Shown: one piece after another, positions 15,333 to 22,686 of the stretch
How the letters are laid out: each line of letters opens with the position of its first letter
Numbering within the stretch: position 1 is the first letter of the stretch
Assembly: GCA_028376655.1 (NCBI GenBank)
Contig: JAONAZ010000001.1
Span: forward strand, 104,784 to 144,757
From: Acidimicrobiia bacterium
Lineage (GTDB): Bacteria; Actinomycetota; Acidimicrobiia; Actinomarinales; Actinomarinaceae
Length of the DNA stretch: 39,974 nucleotides
Direction: 5' to 3'
Translations under genes and position numbers: made by a program
Notes under the pieces: model-generated
What the model saw: only the letters and a program-made list of their open reading frames with translations
Told to the model about the DNA's origin: nothing
The model's database searches: none

Positions 15333-16583
15333 TTAATTATTTTGTTTATTACGTAATTTATTTATTAAATTATCTGGTAACTCGATAGAGTCTCTTGGAA
15401 TTGGCTCACCTTGTTTTATTTCACCAACTACTGTTGCTCCTTCAACTAAACCAAGAGGAGCTAATCCTTCAGTTTCGGAATAAGGATAAGCAACCCCGTA
15501 AGAAGAGAAGCCTCCAATACCATCAATCTTATCTCCTGGTTTCAAATCTTTTTTTGCATGGCCTATGACTTCTGATATCCATGTTGTTGGCTGGAGTCCA
15601 GCTTCATTATTTATTATTGCCATTCCTACACTACGAGGAGCCTCAACAGAGGCAAGGTGATAGGGCCTGTAGAGAGTGTAATAAGGCCCCTCTCCCATTG
15701 AGAGATACTCCATCTCTTCTATAATTGTTGGGTTGTCAGTTGTGACAATTGAAAAAACACCTGGCGCTGGTCCGAAGGCGAAGTCAACTCTTCCTGATTC
15801 TTTTAAAACCCCTCCATCTGATTCGGGTATCAAATTTTTGTTTAGTTCTGAAACTTCACTGATAGGACCGTTCATTCCTACTTTATCCAAAGGCATTCCT
15901 ATACCATTTGATAGAGCTGTCATCTCAATCATAGTTTTACTTCCATCTACAAAGCTTGCAAGCATTTTTGGATTCATATTTTTCTGCATAGCTCTATCTT
16001 TTAAAGATTCGGGTGTAGCAGTTTGATCTAATGGATTATTCTTACCCTTCCCAATACATACCACTTCAAAGCCTATATCAACAGAGAAGTCGTATAGCTC
16101 TTTACAAGCAACAGGCTCATCACCATTTGCAACACTATAAACAATTCCTTTTTCTTTTGCTTGTTCGGCAAGGTAAAGTCCAATTGTTATATCAGTTTCA
16201 ACATTTAACATTAAAATATGCTTTCCAGCCTCTATACAACTTGAAGCAACCTCAGCACCTACCCAAGGAACACCTGTAGCTTCAAAAACAATGTCTATAG
16301 GGAGTTCTGCCAGGTCTTTTGCATTGCTTACAATTCCACCATGACCATTTGAGATGGAGGTGCTTGCATCTTTATCGTGACCAATACTTGTCATTCCAGC
16401 AAGACGTAAGGCATTTTCTGCCCTTTTTTGATCTATGTCTGCACAAGCAACTAATTCCATGCCAGGTATACGACCAATTTGCGCAGCTAACCCAGAACCC
16501 ATTTGCCCGGCACCTGCAAGTCCAATACGAACAGGTCTACCAAGTTCTTTTTGTCTCTTAATAAGTTCTTTTGTAAAATTCAT
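15333..16583 (-). CDS. SAF-domain NAD(P)-dependent oxidoreductase (COG4091; DXR-II/DRL-like family)
   Basis: The 416-residue protein has an N-terminal Rossmann domain (GLAGAGQMG, residues 21-29; FEATGVPWVGA), a central catalytic part with IGKGKNNPLDQTATPE and FVDGSKTMIEMTALSNG, and a C-terminal SAF-like domain (KPGDKIDGIGGFSSYGV, about 340-410). It resembles the homoserine-dehydrogenase-like COG4091 family. From memory this family includes Brucella DRL (DXR-II), which converts 1-deoxyxylulose 5-phosphate to methylerythritol 4-phosphate. It replaces the SDR-type SrlD expected in a sorbitol operon. It starts directly after srlB and is followed by E1 alpha. The precise substrate is unproven; COG4091 contains several activities. 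Confidence 0.82.
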   Translation of the reverse strand: MNFTKELIKRQKELGRPVRIGLAGAGQMGSGLAAQIGRIPGMELVACADIDQKRAENALRLAGMTSIGHDKDASTSISNGHGGIVSNAKDLAELPIDIVFEATGVPWVGAEVASSCIEAGKHILMLNVETDITIGLYLAEQAKEKGIVYSVANGDEPVACKELYDFSVDIGFEVVCIGKGKNNPLDQTATPESLKDRAMQKNMNPKMLASFVDGSKTMIEMTALSNGIGMPLDKVGMNGPISEVSELNKNLIPESDGGVLKESGRVDFAFGPAPGVFSIVTTDNPTIIEEMEYLSMGEGPYYTLYRPYHLASVEAPRSVGMAIINNEAGLQPTTWISEVIGHAKKDLKPGDKIDGIGGFSSYGVAYPYSETEGLAPLGLVEGATVVGEIKQGEPIPRDSIELPDNLINKLRNKQNN

Positions 16584-16940
16584 TTAATTAATCTCTATCC
16601 TGTCATCTATTTTTATTTCAGGTACATTTGTATAGCTACAGCTAACATCACCTGGTAATGCTGCTTCTGTTGCTGAGTCCAACTTTAAAACAAGGTGTCC
16701 TAAATTAACAAAATTTTCATTTGCTACAGGTCCAACAGCTGTAACTATTAGTTCTTCACCAGATAAATTTATTTTTGTTCCAACCACAATTTCTCCAACT
16801 ACCTCTTTTAGTTCATGAACGACGGCTACATCTTGAAGTTCTTCAGGAGCATTATCTCCAAAAAAGACAACAATTCCCTCTTCTAAAAATAAGTGTGCTT
16901 GATCACCAATTTTTACTATTTTTGAAGAGTATACGACCAC
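16584..16940 (-). CDS. srlB: PTS glucitol/sorbitol-type enzyme IIA
   Basis: The 118-residue protein matches the glucitol EIIA family, which is unrelated to the mannitol EIIA. The phospho-histidine is probably His42 in VAVVHELKEVVGEI, and the later motif VTAVGPVANENFVNLGHLVLKLD lines up with the E. coli SrlB region TAVGSVAEDNLRELGHV. It receives phosphate from HPr and gives it to the glucitol-type EIIB encoded just upstream. Its start overlaps the EIIB stop by one base and the oxidoreductase starts directly after its stop, showing tight operon coupling. Confidence 0.92.
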   Translation of the reverse strand: MVVYSSKIVKIGDQAHLFLEEGIVVFFGDNAPEELQDVAVVHELKEVVGEIVVGTKINLSGEELIVTAVGPVANENFVNLGHLVLKLDSATEAALPGDVSCSYTNVPEIKIDDRIEIN

Positions 16941-17317
16941 TATATTTCAGTAATCTGCTCTTCTGATACTCCTGAAACAAAGTTTTCTTCTCTTATGAAT
17001 TGAGCTAATGGGCCAGCAGGTGAAGTATCGTGAATATCTATAGTTGGGACACCTTTCATTGGATAAACCCCAATTCTTGCAGTCCCTCCACAATCAATTA
17101 CAGCACATGCCATTGCTTTAAAACCACCTTCAGGGGATGATTTGAAGCCATCAAAAGCTTCTGCACCTGTCATGTCAGCAATTTTTTGAGCTACTGGATG
17201 AATGCCTCCACCGGTGATACAAACTACATATTTTCTCTCATCTGTAGGTTTAACCTCTAAAGGTCCTCCCCAGCCACCTCTGCCTCTTTCAATTTTTACT
17301 TTTTTATATTCTGCCAT
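16940..17317 (-). CDS. srlE: PTS glucitol/sorbitol-type enzyme IIB, free-standing N-terminal part of SrlE
   Basis: The 125-residue protein corresponds to the N-terminal EIIB domain of SrlE: KIERGRGGWGGPL, VVCITGGGIHPVAQKIADMTG and VIDCGGTARIG, where Cys76 is the likely phospho-cysteine. In E. coli SrlE this domain is fused to a membrane domain. Here the membrane half is a separate upstream gene, 77 bp away. AAGGAG lies 5 nt before the ATG at 17317, so it is translated on its own and the split is not a simple frameshift. Confidence 0.92.
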   Translation of the reverse strand: MAEYKKVKIERGRGGWGGPLEVKPTDERKYVVCITGGGIHPVAQKIADMTGAEAFDGFKSSPEGGFKAMACAVIDCGGTARIGVYPMKGVPTIDIHDTSPAGPLAQFIREENFVSGVSEEQITEI

Positions 17318-17337
17318 TTTTACTCCTTAAATTATCT

Positions 17338-17367
17338 GTGACGCTCTGGTTTTACACAAAGCGCCAC
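17338..17367 (-). other. Intercistronic stem-loop between the two halves of SrlE
   Basis: On the minus strand GTGGCGCTTTG and CAGAGCGTCAC form an 11-bp stem with two G-U pairs and an 8-nt loop. There is no downstream U-tract, so it is not a standard terminator. It probably stabilises or marks a processing site in the mRNA. Confidence 0.5.
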
Positions 17368-17394
17368 AAAAAATATAATTGTTGTCTTAGAAGT

Positions 17395-17919
17395 TTACAA
17401 TCCTAATGCAAACAAATAACCAACAACAACTGAAATGGGTCCAGTAATCATTCTACTTGTTAGAACGGCTGGTACACCAATCTCTACTGTTTCCGGCTCC
17501 GCCTCACCTAATGCGAGACCAACTGGAACGAAGTCACAACCAACTTGTGGGTTGATTGCAAACAATGCCGGTAGTGCCATAGAAACATCAATATTTCCAC
17601 GTCCAATCTCAGTTCCAACTAGTACACCAACTATTTGAGCTATTACGGCTCCTGGTCCTAGTAATGGAGACAAGAAAGGAATTGAACATACAATACAGAC
17701 AATCATCAAGCCAGTTAAGCTAGATGCGAATCCTTTAATTCCTTCAGCTATGAAATCGCCAACTCCTGTTGAAAGGATTAATCCAATTACACCGGCAACG
17801 AATGCCATGAATGGAATTATTGTTTGGATACATAACTGTACAGCATCACGACCCGCTTGAAATAATTTTCCAACTACTCCACCAACGGACCTACCTATTT
17901 TTTCGATCATACTTTGCAT
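17395..17919 (-). CDS. srlE: PTS glucitol/sorbitol-type membrane subunit, free-standing C-terminal part of SrlE
   Basis: The 174-residue membrane protein corresponds to the C-terminal membrane part of SrlE: GRSVGGVVGKLFQAGRDAV, IIPFMAFVAGVIGLI, PFLSPLLGPGAVIAQIVGVL and FAINPQVGCDFVPVGLALGEA. It has about four hydrophobic segments and forms the permease together with SrlA. It overlaps srlA by one base. The matching EIIB domain is encoded by the next gene after a 77-bp gap containing a hairpin. Assignment to the glucitol family is clear; the sugar is not determined by sequence. Confidence 0.92.
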   Translation of the reverse strand: MQSMIEKIGRSVGGVVGKLFQAGRDAVQLCIQTIIPFMAFVAGVIGLILSTGVGDFIAEGIKGFASSLTGLMIVCIVCSIPFLSPLLGPGAVIAQIVGVLVGTEIGRGNIDVSMALPALFAINPQVGCDFVPVGLALGEAEPETVEIGVPAVLTSRMITGPISVVVGYLFALGL

Positions 17920-18461
17920 TATTCAGCACCGGCCTTTCTTGATGACATTATTGAATAGATGATATCTGTTGTGACACCTCTAATCAAAATAACAACAAGC
18001 CCAGCAAGTAAGTATCTTACTGCTAACGGCGTTACTAATTCTGGAGCTGCAATCTCAACTCCAGCTGCGATTCCCAACCATACGAATAACTCTCCACCAT
18101 TTGCATGTGGAAAGATTCCTGTAATTGGATGAACAAAACTAACAGCAGCATCGTAAAATGCTGGTTTGTTTTTTTCTGGTAAGAATGTTCCGAATGTATA
18201 GCAAACTGGGTTTGTCAGCATAAACACAGCTACAAACGGTAGCAATGTATATCGAACCGGAACGTACATCCAGCCCTCCTGAGCAGCCCACTTGGCAAAG
18301 TTTTCAACCTTATCTTCACCAATGAATTTGACTAATGCATTTACTGCAGTCAAAAACACTACTATCAACGGGATAATACCAGTAGTCAAGCTAACAAATA
18401 CATCTGCTGATGTTCTAAAAACACCAATAAATGCATCGGCCATACTAACTAACGTGTCCAT
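17919..18461 (-). CDS. srlA: PTS glucitol/sorbitol-type enzyme IIC (SrlA)
   Basis: The 180-residue membrane protein matches SrlA/GutA: ITGIIPLIVVFLTAVNALVKFIG-like N-terminal helices, LPFVAVFMLTNPVCYTFGTFLPEK, the HPITGIFPHANGGELFVWLGIAAG loop and a C-terminal RGVTTDIIYSIM segment. With the other membrane subunit it forms the polyol channel. It follows gutM by 21 bp; GAAGGGGG lies upstream as a ribosome binding site. Length equals the E. coli protein (187) closely. Confidence 0.93.
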   Translation of the reverse strand: MDTLVSMADAFIGVFRTSADVFVSLTTGIIPLIVVFLTAVNALVKFIGEDKVENFAKWAAQEGWMYVPVRYTLLPFVAVFMLTNPVCYTFGTFLPEKNKPAFYDAAVSFVHPITGIFPHANGGELFVWLGIAAGVEIAAPELVTPLAVRYLLAGLVVILIRGVTTDIIYSIMSSRKAGAE

Positions 18462-18482
18462 TTTTCCCCCTTCTTTTTATTT

Positions 18483-18869
18483 CTAATTAGAAACACTCTC
18501 TGAATCTTCATTAATTTTTTTAATTAACGTGTCAGCAGCCATAGCTGCAGCATCATAAAGTGGATCCTTTCCATTAGAGTCCGTAAACTCTAATAAACTT
18601 TTATTAATCAACTCTTCAACTTGTTGTCCTTTTGCAAAAACAGTTGTTCCTTTTAGAGTGATCGCATCAACAATTATTTTTTGAGGATTTGCAGACATAG
18701 CAAGGTAAACTCTTTTTCTTCCCCATTTCGGTTGATTGGTTCCAATAGCGACAGTTAAGTTATCTCCGTGAAGTTCTTTAACTACATTCATAAAGCTGAC
18801 TGCTTGTTTTTTTCCAAGTTGCATTTGCAAAACCCACATTCCAGCAAGACCTAAAAATAATGCTCCCAT
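18483..18869 (-). CDS. gutM: GutM-family protein (glucitol operon activator-like)
   Basis: The 128-residue protein has an N-terminal hydrophobic helix (GALFLGLAGMWVLQMQLGKKQ) followed by the GutM core: VAIGTNQPKWGRKRVYLAM and VDAITLKGTTVFAKGQQVEEL. GutM is described as an activator of the E. coli glucitol operon and regularly accompanies glucitol-type PTS genes; the membrane helix suggests that it acts at the permease. It is the first gene of this operon. No Shine-Dalgarno precedes the ATG. A TAGAAT box ends 11 nt upstream, which would give a leader of only a few nucleotides. Confidence 0.85.
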   Translation of the reverse strand: MGALFLGLAGMWVLQMQLGKKQAVSFMNVVKELHGDNLTVAIGTNQPKWGRKRVYLAMSANPQKIIVDAITLKGTTVFAKGQQVEELINKSLLEFTDSNGKDPLYDAAAMAADTLIKKINEDSESVSN

Positions 18870-18934
18870 TGCAATTGGTGATTCTAAAATAATGTTTTTT
18901 CCTTACTTCCTATGTCCATTTTATATGTGAACTC

Positions 18935-18962
18935 TTTTGGTTTGCAATTTTTACAACCAAAA
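18935..18962. repeat. Inverted repeat upstream of the glucitol-type operon
   Basis: TTTTGGTT and AACCAAAA form perfect 8-bp arms with a 12-bp spacer, about 65 bp before gutM in the 145-bp gap after the ispD-like gene. It is a candidate operator for the operon. It could also form an RNA hairpin but lacks a terminator-like U-tract. Confidence 0.4.
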
Positions 18963-19014
18963 ATATCATTTATTGTGTAACCGGTCAGAGTAAAAATGGT
19001 ATAGGTAAAAGAGA

Positions 19015-19707
19015 CTATTCTTGAGTGATAATTTTTTCAAGCTCAAAGATATCTTCAATGAAAGTAACTTTCATATTTTTTGGATCTCCTGGAACAATGA
19101 CTGCTTCTCTTCCAACATATTTGGATACACATTCTGTTGTATCGACTGCTTGCCAGTTATCTATTTTTGCTAATTCATATGACTTCCATAATTCATCTGC
19201 TGGAAAAACCTGTGGGGTTTGAATTTCTACAATCGTTTCTTCTTGCCCATTCTTTGTATCTGAACTATTTTTAACTGATAAATTTTTAGAGTTGAAACCA
19301 GGTGCTGATGCTCCATTTCTTTTTGCCACATTTATTAACTCATCAAGTAAATATAAAGGCAACAATGGCCTAGCTCCATCGTGAATTAGGATTAGATCAT
19401 CTTCTGATACCTTTCCTGAATCTTTTAAATAAATGAGGCCTTGGTATTCACTTTCATGCCTTGTCTTGCCACCTACTGTTATTCCAATTAACTTCTCGGT
19501 TTCTACAAGCTCAATAACTCTATTAGTTTTTTCCCAATCCTCTTCACGAATAACAAGAAGAATTGAATCTACTAGTCCTGAGTTTTCCAAAGTTTCTAGT
19601 GGCCAGCAGAGCGCAGGTTTTCTTCCAACGGGAAAATAAACTTTGTTCTCTTCGTCTGTAAATCTATGGCTAGAACCACCAGCTAATAGGATGGCATGGG
19701 TCTTCAT
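19015..19707 (-). CDS. ispD: IspD-type cytidylyltransferase (2-C-methyl-D-erythritol 4-phosphate cytidylyltransferase family)
   Basis: The 230-residue protein has the IspD/TarI nucleotidyltransferase motifs: AILLAGGSSHRF with a lysine following, GGKTRHESEYQGL, LILIHDGARPL, EIQTPQVF and a C-terminal GDPKNMKVTFIEDI. IspD couples CTP to methylerythritol 4-phosphate in isoprenoid synthesis; TarI does the same for ribitol 5-phosphate. The overall pattern favours IspD, but a polyol-phosphate paralogue is possible. It overlaps ptsI by 4 bases, an unusual pairing, and lies just upstream of an operon holding a DXR-II-family enzyme. IspF, the usual neighbour, is absent here. Confidence 0.8.
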   Translation of the reverse strand: MKTHAILLAGGSSHRFTDEENKVYFPVGRKPALCWPLETLENSGLVDSILLVIREEDWEKTNRVIELVETEKLIGITVGGKTRHESEYQGLIYLKDSGKVSEDDLILIHDGARPLLPLYLLDELINVAKRNGASAPGFNSKNLSVKNSSDTKNGQEETIVEIQTPQVFPADELWKSYELAKIDNWQAVDTTECVSKYVGREAVIVPGDPKNMKVTFIEDIFELEKIITQE

Positions 19708-21335
19708 ATTTTTAAATCGTTTATTAAATCTTTAACTTCTTGACTGTTTTTTGTTTTAAGAATTCTAGATTTTAAATTTTCACTATCTAAAGATTTTAAT
19801 TTAATTAATTTTTCAAAAACGAAAGGAGCAGCTGAAGGAGACATACTAAACTTTCGTAATCCTAATATGTAAAGAACTAATGCTGAAACTGGATCAGAAG
19901 CCATTTCTCCACACACAGATACTTCTTTATTTTGTTCTTTGCTTACACTAAAAACATTTTCTAAAACTCTTAAAACAGCAGGATGAAGTGGATCTTGATA
20001 TTCCATTAAGTTTGGGTTCCCTCTATCTGCAGCCATAATATATTGTGTTAAATCATTCGTACCAATTGAGAAGAAATCTACATATTCTGCAAAATCTTCT
20101 ATAAGAATAGTTGAGGATGGCGTTTCAATCATGATGCCGACTTCTGGTAATTCTTTATTTAAGTTTTTAGCAATTTCTATAATTATGTTTTTACTTCTTA
20201 TGAAGTCTTCAATTGTTGAAATCATAGGGAACATAATCTTTACTCTGTTTGAGTCTCTAGACGTAAGAATTGATTCGATTTGAGATCTAAAAAGTTCCTC
20301 AATTTGTAAAGATAAACGGATACCTCTAACACCTAAAAATGGATTTTCTTCAACCGGTAAACTTAAATAATCTACTTGTTTATCTCCACCTATATCAAGA
20401 GTTCTATACGTAATTGCTCCACTAAATTTATCTTGTATTTTTTCCAATGTATCTCTTTGTTCTTCAATGGTTGGAATAGATGACCTATCTAAGTAGATAA
20501 ACTCAGATCTAAAAAGTCCAATTGAATTTAAGAAATCATGATTGAAAGACTCTATTTCTTCTCCAGAACCAACATTGATTAAAAATTCAAAATCTTGTGC
20601 TTCATATTCAGACATCGTAAAATTATTTCTAATTTCTTCTTCTTGTTTTTTACTTTTATTCATGTTTGCGATAACTTCTTTATCTGGATTTATATTTAGA
20701 TCGCCGCTCGATCCATCTAAAGCGATTAAATCATCATTCTGAATCTCTCTAATACTATCCCCAACGCCGATAACACAAGGGATGCCTAGATTTTTTGCAA
20801 CAATTACTGCATGGGAAGTTGGTCCACCATCTTTAAGAATAATACCAACTACATTTCCCATATTCATAGAGGAGGTGTCAGCAGGTGTTAAGTCATCCGC
20901 CACCAATATAGAATTTTCATTTAATTCAACAGTTACTTCTTTTTCTTGCATGGTGTTAATTAAATGTTTACCTACGGAAGTGATATCTTCAGCTCTTTGT
21001 TGAAAGTACTCATCTTCCATACTTGCAAGAATATTTGCACTGGTTTCAAAAATATTATAGACCTCTTGCACGGAGGATTCATTCTCTTCAGTAATCTGTC
21101 CTGTAATTTCTGGATCCTTAAGAATTAAAATATAAGCATCCAATACATCAGCTTCTTCATTTCTATTACTATTTTTGAAAGCTTCTATTTGTGCTTCAAA
21201 CTTTGCTGTAAGCTTTTCAGTAGCATCTTGGAATACAATTTTACTATCTGTCTTTAGGTCAATTTTATTTTGGTATACAAAGGCATTGCCAATGCAGCTA
21301 CCTATAGAGACACCTTTTCCATTAACACTTTTCAT
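19704..21335 (-). CDS. ptsI: PTS enzyme I (phosphoenolpyruvate-protein phosphotransferase)
   Basis: Enzyme I transfers phosphate from phosphoenolpyruvate to HPr. The phospho-histidine is His175 in GGPTSHAVIVAKNLGIP. The PEP-binding C-terminal domain shows VRGIRLSLQ, VGIMIETPSS, FFSIGTNDLTQYIMAADR and the catalytic cysteine in SVCGEMASDP. The length of 543 is slightly below the usual 570-575. The first ATG at 21335 has only a weak GAAG upstream. The gene is not beside HPr, which is in the mannitol operon, but both lie in the same 12-kb PTS island. It leads into the overlapping ispD-like gene. Confidence 0.95.
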   Translation of the reverse strand: MKSVNGKGVSIGSCIGNAFVYQNKIDLKTDSKIVFQDATEKLTAKFEAQIEAFKNSNRNEEADVLDAYILILKDPEITGQITEENESSVQEVYNIFETSANILASMEDEYFQQRAEDITSVGKHLINTMQEKEVTVELNENSILVADDLTPADTSSMNMGNVVGIILKDGGPTSHAVIVAKNLGIPCVIGVGDSIREIQNDDLIALDGSSGDLNINPDKEVIANMNKSKKQEEEIRNNFTMSEYEAQDFEFLINVGSGEEIESFNHDFLNSIGLFRSEFIYLDRSSIPTIEEQRDTLEKIQDKFSGAITYRTLDIGGDKQVDYLSLPVEENPFLGVRGIRLSLQIEELFRSQIESILTSRDSNRVKIMFPMISTIEDFIRSKNIIIEIAKNLNKELPEVGIMIETPSSTILIEDFAEYVDFFSIGTNDLTQYIMAADRGNPNLMEYQDPLHPAVLRVLENVFSVSKEQNKEVSVCGEMASDPVSALVLYILGLRKFSMSPSAAPFVFEKLIKLKSLDSENLKSRILKTKNSQEVKDLINDLKI

Positions 21336-21409
21336 TATTTCTTCAAGTTACACGGAAAAAAAGGTTTTTGCAATGTTGGATTACTTCAAAACAACATTAT
21401 TTTTATTAT

Positions 21410-21874
21410 ATGAAATATTTACTTTTAAATTTCAAAGGTATACCAACTTATGGTTGGGTTGAGTATTCTGATAAAAATGGTCTTGAACTATCTGAACAAA
21501 TAAGTTTTAACAACTACCAGCAAATTAGTCACTTGGCCAAAAATGAAATATGTATAGTAATTGATAATCATGCTGCAGATGAACCAACTCTTTCAATCTC
21601 TCTAGAAAACATTCTTAAAGCAAAATACTCCATAACAACACAAAAAGTAACCAATGCTTTAAAAAAAATTGATGCATCAGGAAAAGTTGTAAAACATCTT
21701 GATAGAGAAAGTTACCAAAGGCTTTCAACTCCCCTTAAGGCTACTACTGATTCAATTAGTGAGTACTTTGCTGAAAATTCGTCATGGGATTTTGAAAAAT
21801 ATCTAAAGTTAAACAATCATTCATACGAAGACTATCAGACTATTGATGCTGTTTTAATCCTAGATTCAAAGTAA
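21410..21874 (+). CDS. Unknown cytosolic protein
   Basis: The ORF track begins at 21368, but the ATG at 21410 is preferred: a TATTTT box ends 6 nt upstream in the leaderless arrangement seen for other genes, and the sequence from MKYLLLNFKG looks like a natural N-terminus. The resulting protein of 154 residues is soluble, with no signal or membrane segment. Segments such as ICIVIDNHAADEPTLSISLEN and KVVKHLDRESYQRLSTPLK match no family I know. It is divergent from ptsI and overlaps the convergent EamA gene by 40 bases, the longest antisense overlap here. Confidence 0.6.
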   Translation: MKYLLLNFKGIPTYGWVEYSDKNGLELSEQISFNNYQQISHLAKNEICIVIDNHAADEPTLSISLENILKAKYSITTQKVTNALKKIDASGKVVKHLDRESYQRLSTPLKATTDSISEYFAENSSWDFEKYLKLNNHSYEDYQTIDAVLILDSK

Positions 21875-22686
21875 ATCTGACCCATACCTACAAAAAGAAC
21901 TAAAACAAAACCAACCAACTGCTTTGTCGTGAGTGTCTCATTCAGTAAAAAAGCACCTAGCATAACTCCAGTAACTGGTTCTAGATAAGAAATTGTACTA
22001 ACAGCTATAGGTTTTATTATCTTCACGACATACCAATATGTTGTAAGACCAATGCCTGTTAAAAAGAAGCCTAAGAAAATACTTACGGCAATGTTATCAA
22101 TTAACCACTCTTTTGAGTCATAGGTAAATTTAATAAGAATTAATGAAGCAACGAGTAGCTGGGAGAATGCAACTTTTAATCCTCCAAGTTGCGAACTAAA
22201 TCTTTCCCCAATAGTGATAATTAAAGACAAGCTAATAGCACTTATTAATCCATAAAGAACCCCTTCTAAAGAAGTTATGTTTGAAATATCTAATAGATAA
22301 TACAGACCAATAAAACCTACAAGTATCAAAAATACTTGATAACTTTTGGGTTTATTGCCTCGCAGGAATTCGATTAATAATACAAAAAGTGGGTATGAAA
22401 AAACTAAACCTATTCCAACAGCAATTGAGTTTAATTCAATTGATTCAAACATTGTTACCCAGTGAATTGCCAGTAATGGGCCTAGAATTAATCCTGGTTT
22501 GATTAGCTCTTTTATATTAAAATCTTTTCTTATCAACAGTGTTGCCAAGAAAAATGTCCCCAAAAATGTTCGGATACCAACTAATTCAATAGAGGTAACT
22601 TCTGATGTTCTTATTATTAACGGTATTGTTCCCCAAGAAATAGTTAATAAGATTATTCCAGAATAGGCTTTTGTTGTTGGCTTCAT
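21835..22686 (-). CDS. EamA/DMT-superfamily transporter
   Basis: The 283-residue protein has about ten hydrophobic helices in two related halves, as in the drug/metabolite transporter superfamily. Typical features are SWGTIPLIIRTSEV at the start and YLEPVTGVMLGAFLLNE near the end. Such permeases export amino acids, nucleobases or other metabolites; the substrate is not predictable here. It starts immediately after the dnaB stop, so it is the last gene of the ribosomal protein/dnaB block. Confidence 0.88.
   Translation of the reverse strand: MKPTTKAYSGIILLTISWGTIPLIIRTSEVTSIELVGIRTFLGTFFLATLLIRKDFNIKELIKPGLILGPLLAIHWVTMFESIELNSIAVGIGLVFSYPLFVLLIEFLRGNKPKSYQVFLILVGFIGLYYLLDISNITSLEGVLYGLISAISLSLIITIGERFSSQLGGLKVAFSQLLVASLILIKFTYDSKEWLIDNIAVSIFLGFFLTGIGLTTYWYVVKIIKPIAVSTISYLEPVTGVMLGAFLLNETLTTKQLVGFVLVLFVGMGQIYFESRIKTASIV

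Noticed and set aside
16031-16561. Plus-strand ORFs at 16031-16279 and 16319-16561
   Set aside because: They are Gln/Leu/His-rich shadows antisense to the SAF oxidoreductase, with no start signal or family features.
17338-17367. Stem-loop as an intrinsic terminator
   Set aside because: No U-tract follows on the coding strand and the operon clearly continues.
16940-17919. Split srlE as a frameshifted pseudogene
   Set aside because: The two parts are 77 bp apart, in reversed order relative to fused SrlE, each full-length for its domain, and the second has its own ribosome binding site.
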